NCBI GenBank assembly: GCA_023412455.1
Contig: JAEYNQ010000145.1
Location: 1-6,818, forward strand
DNA: 6,818 bases
Source of the DNA: Bacillota bacterium
Lineage (GTDB): Bacteria > Bacillota > Clostridia > Lachnospirales > Cellulosilyticaceae
Direction: 5' to 3'
The notes below the pieces were generated by a model. That model was not told the origin of the DNA. It ran no database searches and was given only the letters and a program-made list of their open reading frames with translations. A program made the translations under genes and the position numbers. Below, one piece after another: positions 1-3,869 of the stretch; the stretch's first letter is position 1; each line of letters opens with the position of its first letter.

Positions 1-1
1 C

Positions 2-130
2 GATTTAAATATTTATGAATATCTGAAATTCTTATTAGCACATCGCCCTAATACAAAAATGTCTGATGAAGAGCTTGATCAGCTCGCTCCTTGGAATGAA
101 TCTGTTCAAGAGAATTGCAAAAATAAATGA
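2..130 (+). CDS. tnpC: IS66-family transposase, C-terminal end (5' part outside window)
   Basis: Forty-two codons and a TGA stop are open from the left edge. The peptide starts DLNIYEYLKFLLAHRPNT and continues with MSDEELDQLAPWN. This matches the small C-terminal domain of IS66 TnpC transposases (Pfam DDE_Tnp_IS66_C), which typically reads IYxYLxxLLxxRP followed by MSDEELExLxPW. The DDE catalytic core would be upstream of the window. The reading frame runs intact to a stop 12 bases before a terminator hairpin, so this end of the transposase looks undamaged; whether the rest is intact cannot be seen. Confidence 0.9.
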   Translation, partial: DLNIYEYLKFLLAHRPNTKMSDEELDQLAPWNESVQENCKNK

Positions 131-141
131 GGAAAATAGCG

Positions 142-178
142 CTTCCGAAACCTGATCAGTAAGGTTTCGGAAGTTTTT
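142..178 (+). terminator. Rho-independent terminator after the IS66 transposase
   Basis: A perfect 12-bp stem (CTTCCGAAACCT at 142-153 pairs with AGGTTTCGGAAG at 162-173) closes an 8-base loop and is followed directly by five T residues (174-178). It lies between the transposase stop and the right terminal repeat, so it should end IS66 transcription before it reads into the neighbouring MNT gene. Confidence 0.9.
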
Positions 179-190
179 AGGAGTAACACC

Positions 191-208
191 CCAAGATTAG
201 GCGCTTAC
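191..208 (-). repeat. IS66 right terminal inverted repeat
   Basis: The inward-reading sequence begins GTAAGCGCC, the hallmark IS66 tip. The left partner is outside the window, so the exact repeat length cannot be measured. The element ends at 208 and the MNT gene starts only about 60 bp away, so sequence from the IS end may contribute to its promoter region. Confidence 0.75.
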
Positions 209-223
209 GATTAAGGTGGCAAA

Positions 224-242
224 GATAGGGTATACTTAAATT
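224..242 (+). promoter_or_regulatory. Possible -10 region upstream of MNT pair 1
   Basis: TATACT at 231-236 is a good -10 hexamer placed 33 bp before the chosen start codon, but no convincing -35 lies at 16-18 bp spacing; the position falls at the IS66 boundary. The same block, GATAGGGTATACTTAA, closely resembles the left tip of the IS3 element at 1272-1287, so it may instead be a relic of an IS end. Confidence 0.3.
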
Positions 243-269
243 AAAATAGGGTAATAAGTGGGTGGAAGT

Positions 270-611
270 ATGACTGAGATTAAGAAAAGCTTATATGATT
301 TAAAGTGGCAGAAGTTGGAGGCCTTTTTGCCTATTCTTTTAGAGTCATGTCCTGTAGAGGTGGGAGTATACGGTAGTTTAGCACGAGGAGACCTTAAGGC
401 CACTAGTGATATTGACTTATATGCCTTATACGAAGAAGTGCCTCAAGGGAGTCAGAAGGGTGAACTCTATGAGGATGCTTATGATAGAGGAATAGATTTG
501 CTTATAAGTTCTTATGATGCCTTTTATAGTACAGATAGTGTATTTTGCCATAATGTATTCAAAGACCGTAAGATTATTTGGCAGAAGGGAGTGAAGCATG
601 ATGAAGAGTAG
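270..611 (+). CDS. Minimal nucleotidyltransferase (MNT), pair 1
   Basis: A 113-residue protein of the DNA polymerase beta nucleotidyltransferase superfamily (NTP_transf_2 type). The signature GSLARGDLKATSDIDL is visible: Gly35-Ser36, then ten residues, then Asp47-x-Asp49 as metal ligands. A third acidic residue, Asp75, sits in the later strand GIDLLIS. The ATG at 270 is chosen because GGGTGG at 260-265 precedes it at a normal spacing; a GTG at 258 in frame would lie upstream of that site. The gene overlaps the following HEPN gene by 14 nt, implying translational coupling. In characterised MntA/HepT pairs the MNT protein is an antitoxin that adds AMP to its HEPN partner; by analogy this is the likely role, but it is inferred. 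The MNT frame looks intact, while its partner is frameshifted. Confidence 0.88.
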   Translation: MTEIKKSLYDLKWQKLEAFLPILLESCPVEVGVYGSLARGDLKATSDIDLYALYEEVPQGSQKGELYEDAYDRGIDLLISSYDAFYSTDSVFCHNVFKDRKIIWQKGVKHDEE

Positions 612-1003
612 CTATTATGATATAGCTTGTAATGACTTAGGTTATCTGGAGGCAATTGGTGATACGGGTTATTATAATCAACCATCAGCATTATGCCAAC
701 AAATCGCAGAAAAGTTTTTAAAGAGCCTTGTGGAAGAGGTATATGTAGGGGAAGATATAACAGAGATATTAAGAACCCATTCCCTGAGGACATTAGCAAG
801 AGCAATAAAAAACGAGTCTACCTGAAGTGGAGTTGGATATGAAGGAGCTTACTTATCTCACGAATTATTACTTTGAGACGAGATATCCAGGACCAGATTA
901 TCATTTAGTGTCTAAAGAAGACTATGAAGAATGTAAAAGAATTGTTTATGCCATTAAAGATGAAGTAGATAAAATAAGGGCAGATGAGAATGGGCTTAGG
1001 TAA
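598..1003 (+). pseudogene. HEPN-domain protein, pair 1, broken by a single-base frameshift
   Basis: The first frame starts at ATG 598 (or 601; AGGGAG at 586-591 precedes both) and ends early at TGA 823-825 after 75 codons. It contains SALCQQIAEKFLK (residues 30-42) and RTHSLRTLA, typical of Pfam HEPN proteins. The rest of the domain continues in another frame from about 809 to the TAA at 1001-1003, including ELTYLTNYYFETRYPGPDYH. Removing one base from the A6 tract at 807-812 joins the two and gives a 134-residue protein, exactly the length of the intact HEPN protein at 2994-3398. HEPN proteins are all-alpha partners of MNT proteins, some being RNase toxins. The stop makes a truncated and probably non-functional product; a sequencing error or slippage at the tract remains possible. 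Confidence 0.85.
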
Positions 1004-1032
1004 AAGGTTTTTAAGAAGTAGGAGAGGTGTAT

Positions 1033-1287
1033 ATGCGTAGGATGAATTTAGATGAGCTAGAATTACCTGAGCGTTTTGAAAAGAAGCTAAAGAGAGATAG
1101 AGCTTATTTGCTAGGTTATGAAGGAATTAAGATTAAAAAGCTTATCTTGTTTGGCAGTTGCGCAAGGGGTGAATGTAAAGTAACGAGTGACCTTGACCTA
1201 TTGCTAGTGACGGAGGAGAGTGTTCCTAGACACATAAGAGGAGACATAGCCAGTCAACTAGAGGAGGAGTGGATAGGCTATACTTAA
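1033..1287 (+). pseudogene. MNT nucleotidyltransferase, pair 2, N-terminal fragment cut by IS3
   Basis: Residues 1-79 of a second MNT protein. Motif GSCARGECKVTSDLDLLLV carries Gly41-Ser42 and the metal-binding Asp53-x-Asp55, and PRHIRGDIASQLEEE follows. The ATG at 1033 is preceded by AGGAGAGG at 1020-1027; a GTG at 1027 overlaps that site and is less likely. Native sequence ends at 1269; the last codons WIGYT and the TAA at 1285-1287 come from the inserted element. The fragment lacks the third catalytic Asp, which lies beyond the insertion, so it should be inactive. Joined to 2705-2851 it makes a 127-residue protein close in size to the intact MNT protein at 3382-3768 (128 residues). Confidence 0.9.
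1266..1269 (+). repeat. Target-site duplication GGAG, left copy
   Basis: GGAG immediately precedes the IS3 left tip TGGATAGG and recurs immediately after the right tip at 2701-2704. A 3-5 bp duplication is normal for the IS3 family. Confidence 0.85.
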
Positions 1288-1308
1288 TTGGACAAGTTTA
1301 ATAAGGTC
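1270..1308 (+). repeat. IS3 left terminal inverted repeat
   Basis: Thirty-nine bases starting TGGATAGGCTATACTTAA and ending TAATAAGGTC align without gaps to the reverse complement of 2662-2700. Mismatches fall at 11 positions; the blocks GGACA and ATAAGGTC are the best conserved. The repeat also contains the -35 element of the transposase promoter. Confidence 0.88.
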
Positions 1309-1317
1309 GTATACAAT
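1288..1317 (+). promoter_or_regulatory. Promoter of the IS3 transposase genes
   Basis: A -35 TTGGAC (1288-1293) and a -10 TACAAT (1312-1317) are separated by 18 bp. The promoter starts inside the left inverted repeat, as is common in IS3 elements, and lies 31 bp before the orfA start. Such a position lets transposase binding to the repeat repress its own transcription; that is known for some relatives and only inferred here. Confidence 0.6.
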
Positions 1318-1348
1318 AATAACAAATAAGAAAGGTAAGGATTTGCAT

Positions 1349-1636
1349 ATGACTACTAAACGAGAAAAACGAGTTTTTACAGAAGAGTTTAAACACCAAA
1401 TGGTTCAATTATTTAATAGTGGTAAACCACGTAGTGAGCTTGTAAGAGATTATGATCTTACTCCCTCAGCTCTTAATACATGGATTAAACGTATTAATAC
1501 TACTGGTTCTCCCAAAGAAGCTGACAATCGTACACCAGAAGAAAATGAACTGCTTAAGCTTAGAAAAGAAAATCAACGACTGAAAATGGAGAACGATATT
1601 TTAAAGCAAGCGGCGCTGATATTAGGACAAAAGTAA
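1349..1636 (+). CDS. IS3 OrfA, helix-turn-helix transposase subunit
   Basis: A 95-residue protein with the HTH_Tnp_1 fold near the N-terminus: KREKRVFTEEFKHQMVQL, then SELVRDYDLTPSALNTWIKR, the recognition-helix region. The C-terminal part, ENELLKLRKENQRLKMEND, is a heptad leucine-zipper-like coiled coil used for dimerisation. The ATG at 1349 is preferred to the in-frame TTG at 1343 because AAGGTAAGG at 1332-1340 stands 8 bases before it. OrfA binds the terminal repeats and regulates transposition. Its last codons contain the slippery sequence that leads into orfB. Confidence 0.92.
   Translation: MTTKREKRVFTEEFKHQMVQLFNSGKPRSELVRDYDLTPSALNTWIKRINTTGSPKEADNRTPEENELLKLRKENQRLKMENDILKQAALILGQK
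1600..1633 (+). promoter_or_regulatory. Candidate -1 programmed ribosomal frameshift region, orfA to orfB
   Basis: Two slippery sites are correctly phased with orfA. T TTA AAG at 1600-1606 fits the X XXY YYZ rule. A AAG at 1630-1633 lies directly before the orfA stop TAA (1634-1636). A -1 slip at either enters the orfB frame, which is open from before 1600 through the GTG at 1639, producing an OrfAB fusion, the usual active IS3 transposase. Which site is used cannot be decided by reading. Confidence 0.55.
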
Positions 1637-1638
1637 TT

Positions 1639-2460
1639 GTGATTAAACGTAATGCTCACAAGTACTCTATATCAGCGATGTGTAAATGTTTAGAGATTGC
1701 AAGAAGTACTTACTATTATGAGGCTCAAGAAATTAAAGATGAAACAGAACTAGAAAATAGGATAGAGCAAATCTTCCATGACAATAAAGAAGCCTATGGA
1801 AGTAGGCGTATTAAAGTAGAGTTATTTAAACAAGGAGAAGTCGTTTCTAGGCGTAAGATTCGAAGAATCATGATTAAAAAAGGTCTCGTTTCAAAGTATA
1901 CTGTAGCTTGTTTTAAACCTCATACTAAGAAATGTAACGAAGATCCTGTAAAAAATGAACTAAGCAGAAATTTTAATACAAAAGAAGCTTATGCTGCAAT
2001 AGTAAGTGATTTAACTTATGTACGCGTGAACTATAAGTGGAATTACATCTGTATTTTAGTGGACCTATTTAATCGAGAAATTATTGGTTATAGTGCTGGG
2101 GTGCATAAAGATGCACAGCTTGTGATGGAAGCCTTTGCTACTGTACAGATAGATTTAAGGAATATTCAACTGTTTCACACAGATAGAGGAAGAGAATTTA
2201 AAAATCAACTTATAGAAGAAGCGTTGGATGCTTTTGACATTAAGCGTTCTTTAAGCATGAAAGGCTGCCCCTATGATAATGCAGTAGCTGAAGCTACCTT
2301 TAAAGTATTTAAAACAGAGTTTATCTGTAATAGAAACTTTGAAAATCTTGTTCATTTAAAAGAGGAATTGAGAGATTATGTGACATGGTTCAACTCCAAA
2401 AGGCTACATAGCTCGTTGGGATATCAATCTCCCATTGATTATAAATCAAAGTTGAGATAG
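1639..2460 (+). CDS. IS3 OrfB, DDE transposase catalytic subunit
   Basis: Counted from the GTG at 1639, 273 residues. The N-terminal HTH_21-like region is visible (ARSTYYYEAQ near 21-30; EAYGSRRIKVEL near 51-62). The integrase core (rve) carries the catalytic triad Asp124 (VSDLTYV), Asp182 (FHTDRGREF) and Glu218 (YDNAVAEATF), with 35 residues between the second Asp and the Glu, the DD(35)E spacing of the IS3 family. The end HSSLGYQSPIDYK is also typical. The protein is probably made mainly as a fusion with OrfA by -1 frameshifting; the GTG has no clear ribosome binding site, so independent initiation is doubtful. The frame is complete, with no sign of decay. Confidence 0.95.
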   Translation: MIKRNAHKYSISAMCKCLEIARSTYYYEAQEIKDETELENRIEQIFHDNKEAYGSRRIKVELFKQGEVVSRRKIRRIMIKKGLVSKYTVACFKPHTKKCNEDPVKNELSRNFNTKEAYAAIVSDLTYVRVNYKWNYICILVDLFNREIIGYSAGVHKDAQLVMEAFATVQIDLRNIQLFHTDRGREFKNQLIEEALDAFDIKRSLSMKGCPYDNAVAEATFKVFKTEFICNRNFENLVHLKEELRDYVTWFNSKRLHSSLGYQSPIDYKSKLR

Positions 2461-2624
2461 CATTTTATGCCGCGAAAGTCCCTTTATAATGAGGGGCAAC
2501 CTGTTATGCTGAATGAGCAAGGCATCTCACTTTACAAACAGGCCCACTATTCGTGAGGAGATGCCCCAGTTGCCTCAAAACAGGTTGCTAGAGGCTCATT
2601 GTAAAGGGAACGTGGAATAAATAC
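2461..2624 (+). repeat. Large nested inverted repeat in the IS3 3' non-coding tail
   Basis: Between the orfB stop and the right repeat, the arm 2479-2505 (TCCCTTTATAATGAG, then GCAACCTGTT) pairs with 2579-2609 (AACAGGTTGC, then CTCATTGTAAAGGGA), with one G-U type position and an asymmetric internal bulge. Inside it, GGCATCTC (2521-2528) pairs with GAGATGCC (2558-2565). A second copy of the inner arm complement, GTTGCC at 2569-2574, allows an alternative pairing with GGCAAC at 2495-2500. Weaker similarity extends the outer arms to about 2462 and 2624. No reading frame is convincing here. The role is unknown: a structured RNA, a block to read-through, or a smaller palindromic element nested in the IS are all possible. 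Confidence 0.75.
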
Positions 2625-2661
2625 CATTTAAAGATCATAGACATAAGAATTATAAAAATCT

Positions 2662-2700
2662 GACCTTATAAAAAGTGTCCGAAAAAGTGTTGACATTCCA
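2662..2700 (-). repeat. IS3 right terminal inverted repeat
   Basis: Read inward from 2700 it starts TGGAATGTCAACACTTTT and ends ATAAGGTC, matching the left repeat at 28 of 39 aligned positions. The MNT reading frame resumes immediately outside, after the GGAG duplication. Confidence 0.88.
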
Positions 2701-2704
2701 GGAG
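2701..2704 (+). repeat. Target-site duplication GGAG, right copy
   Basis: Second copy of the 4-bp duplication that flanks the IS3 element; it directly abuts the right tip ending TTCCA. Confidence 0.85.
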
Positions 2705-2851
2705 CTTGATAGAGTGAGAACAGATATGGTTTTTTATAGTGAGGCTATTTTTAATCAATCAGCGAGTTTGTTGATGAAGCAGATTCGCAAAGATGGGGTA
2801 ATTATCTATAGTTGCGATGAGGAGGTGGAGGAGTCCTATGGAACAAAATAG
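2705..2851 (+). pseudogene. MNT nucleotidyltransferase, pair 2, C-terminal fragment
   Basis: Forty-eight codons and a TAG continue the MNT protein interrupted at 1269. The peptide runs LDRVRTDMVFYSEAIFNQSA and then LLMKQIRKDGVIIYSCDE. TDMVFY carries the third carboxylate expected in MNT proteins (Asp86 of the restored chain), and the KQIRKDGVIIY tail is typical of this group. The splice is in frame: LEEE from the left side followed by LDRVRTD from the right. There is no start signal for independent translation. The TAG overlaps the next short open frame by 14 nt. Confidence 0.88.
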
Positions 2852-2945
2852 CTTTTTAGGACGAGGTATTAATGATTATCTTTATGCCAAGGAAAGCATG
2901 AAGGATGAGAAAACAACCCCACTCTTTGAGCAACTAAGAAAATAG
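2838..2945 (+). pseudogene. Remnant of the HEPN partner of pair 2 (35 codons)
   Basis: The short frame begins MEQNSFLGRGINDYLYAKES and ends EQLRK before TAG at 2943-2945. A good GAGG/GGAGGAG ribosome binding site (2819-2833) precedes the ATG. Two points identify it as a HEPN remnant. It starts 14 nt inside the end of the MNT gene, exactly the overlap seen in pair 1. Its NDYLYAKESM also resembles the first helix of the other HEPN proteins (ARSDYKYAHF and ACNDLGYLEA). The QQxxEKxLK and RTH motifs are missing, so a large internal or C-terminal deletion has removed most of the domain. The short product could still be translated. The identification is an inference from position and weak similarity. 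Confidence 0.55.
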
Positions 2946-2952
2946 ATAGAGT

Positions 2953-2988
2953 TAAAAGCACATATGGCTCCAAGCATATGTGCTTTTA
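2953..2988. terminator. Bidirectional terminator between convergent MNT/HEPN pairs
   Basis: AAAAGCACATATG (2954-2966) and CATATGTGCTTTT (2975-2987) form a perfect 13-bp stem around an 8-base loop, with one extra T-A pair outside. The stem ends in A4 on one side and T4 on the other, so it works as a terminator on both strands. It stands 7 bases after the pair 2 remnant stop and 6 bases beyond the stop of the minus-strand HEPN gene, ending both transcripts. Confidence 0.88.
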
Positions 2989-2993
2989 GTTAT

Positions 2994-3398
2994 TTAGTGA
3001 ATCTCTTGAGTTAAGGTTGTTTGTGAAACATTTAATGTTTCTAACCAATCATGACAGCAGTTAAGGACCTTCTGAAGTGAACGGGTAGAAGCTTTAAATT
3101 CACTATTGTATCTAGATTGAGTGGCCCATGAAGTAATGGTTGAACTCATAGCATCTATTATTTCTGGCACGTTAATTTGATGCTCGAAGCATAAATCTAC
3201 CAAAAGTGCGATGTCATGTGTTCTTTCGTAATTAACAGAGGCTTTTTGCAAGCTATATTTGAGGAGTTTTTCTGTGCATTGCTGAAGGTGGTAAGCACAT
3301 ATATTGAGGTCTGCCTCATCAGAAGACTTTTGGAGTTCTAGATAAGCAAAGTGGGCATATTTATAGTCTGACCTAGCTAGCTTAAGGAGTCCTTTCAT
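2994..3398 (-). CDS. HEPN-domain protein, pair 3 (intact)
   Basis: A 134-residue, largely helical HEPN protein. Recognisable parts are LARSDYKYAHF (7-17, first helix), HLQQCTEKLLKYSLQ (37-51, the QQxxEKxLK signature), ERTHDIALLVDLC (58-70) and SRYNSEF (95-101). The start overlaps the end of the MNT gene by 17 nt; AAAGGG lies about 10 bases upstream, so translation is probably coupled. HEPN proteins partnered with MNT proteins act as RNase toxins in some systems, using an RX4-6H motif. That motif is not evident here in its usual C-terminal position, so the protein may be a nucleotide-binding or non-RNase variant. It is the only complete HEPN gene in the island. Family confidence is high; toxin function is unproven. 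Confidence 0.9.
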   Translation of the reverse strand: MKGLLKLARSDYKYAHFAYLELQKSSDEADLNICAYHLQQCTEKLLKYSLQKASVNYERTHDIALLVDLCFEHQINVPEIIDAMSSTITSWATQSRYNSEFKASTRSLQKVLNCCHDWLETLNVSQTTLTQEIH

Positions 3399-3768
3399 AG
3401 ATAATCAGCCCTTTCTGAAAGATTTCGGTATAAAGTTCATGCCCTGAGGTGACACATTCTTTAAAATGATCTATGGTTTCGGGAATAAAATCAATAGGCT
3501 TCTTTATTCCTTTACGTAAAGCTCGAAGTAGGGACAGGTTTTCGTCATATTCATCTGCTATGACAAGAACGTCTAGGTCGCTTTCTTCTCCACAACCTAA
3601 TGTGATAGAACTACCAAATAGGATGAGATACCGAATAGAAGGAAGTTCCTTAGCATGTTCCATAAGAAGTTTTGTACTCTCTACTTGAGTATAGTAGACG
3701 TAGTTGAGTGATTTGTAGAAGTCTGTATAGTGATTAGAGAATTCATAACATGTAATGGTGGTTGTCAT
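3382..3768 (-). CDS. MNT nucleotidyltransferase, pair 3 (intact)
   Basis: A 128-residue pol-beta-type nucleotidyltransferase. The motif FGSSITLGCGEESDLDVLVI (residues 51-70) gives Gly52-Ser53, ten intervening residues, and Asp64-x-Asp66; PIDFI supplies the third carboxylate, Asp93. A leader of about 45 residues precedes the core, longer than in pair 1. The ATG at 3768 has AAGGAG (3775-3780) six bases upstream. It is the first gene of a two-gene operon with the HEPN partner and has its own likely promoter. By analogy with MntA/HepT it would modify and neutralise its HEPN partner with AMP; substrate and activity are inferred. It could also be a stand-alone nucleotide-adding regulator. Confidence 0.9.
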   Translation of the reverse strand: MTTTITCYEFSNHYTDFYKSLNYVYYTQVESTKLLMEHAKELPSIRYLILFGSSITLGCGEESDLDVLVIADEYDENLSLLRALRKGIKKPIDFIPETIDHFKECVTSGHELYTEIFQKGLIIYERTP

Positions 3769-3795
3769 AGGGAACTCCTTTCTGGATTTTTAATA

Positions 3796-3831
3796 ATTAT
3801 AGTATAACACAAAGTTTAATTTTTTAGACAA
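3796..3831 (-). promoter_or_regulatory. Probable promoter of MNT/HEPN pair 3
   Basis: Reading on the minus strand, a TATACT (3801-3806) or an overlapping TATAAT (3796-3801) -10 lies 27-37 bp before the start codon. The best -35 is TTGTCT (3826-3831), 19 bp from TATACT, longer than ideal. The AT-rich setting and the absence of another upstream site on this strand support it. No terminator hairpin separates it from the dehydratase gene upstream on the same strand, so some read-through is possible. Confidence 0.45.
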
Positions 3832-3869
3832 AATAGAGTGCTAAGTAGAATTCCTTTTTAATATGTTTT

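Larger units (their letters stand above)
1..208 (+). mobile_element. Right end of an IS66-family insertion sequence (partial)
   Basis: The stretch holds the C-terminal end of an IS66 transposase, a hairpin terminator, and a terminal sequence reading CCAAGATTAGGCGCTTAC at 191-208. Read inward, the end is GTAAGCGCCTAATCTTGG, and GTAAGCG is the characteristic start of IS66-family terminal repeats. This family makes 8-bp target duplications, so the bases just outside, GATTAAGG at 209-216, are the predicted duplicate; the other copy lies left of the window. The element boundary is seen in the sequence. The family assignment rests on the protein tail plus the end sequence. Confidence 0.85.
1270..2700 (+). 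mobile_element. Complete IS3-family insertion sequence, 1431 bp
   Basis: The element is bounded by terminal inverted repeats of 39 bp (1270-1308 and 2662-2700; 28 of 39 positions match without gaps, tips TGGA/TCCA) and a GGAG target duplication. It carries orfA (1349-1636) and orfB (1639-2460) in the -1 relative frame, the classic IS3 arrangement for a programmed frameshift fusion transposase. Both frames look intact, with the DDE triad present, so the element may still be active. It lies within the pair 2 MNT gene; excising the element plus one GGAG restores that frame. About 200 bp between orfB and the right repeat are non-coding and highly self-complementary, which is more than most IS3 elements carry. 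Confidence 0.93.

Noticed and set aside
524..805. Minus-strand open frame of 93 codons
   Set aside because: It lies opposite the MNT and HEPN genes of pair 1, which carry clear family motifs; there is no ribosome binding site and no recognisable motif.
807..813. A AAA AAC as a programmed -1 frameshift site rescuing the HEPN gene
   Set aside because: The HEPN continuation is in the +1 frame; a -1 slip leads to a stop at 840-842. A single-base insertion explains the data better.
1288..2681. Shorter IS3 boundaries at TTGGAC and GTCCGA
   Set aside because: They give no matching target duplication and do not restore the MNT frame, whereas 1270-2700 gives GGAG copies, TGGA/TCCA tips and a clean junction.
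3473..3688. Plus-strand open frame of 71 codons
   Set aside because: It is antisense to the intact pair 3 MNT gene, including its catalytic motif, and has no motif of its own.
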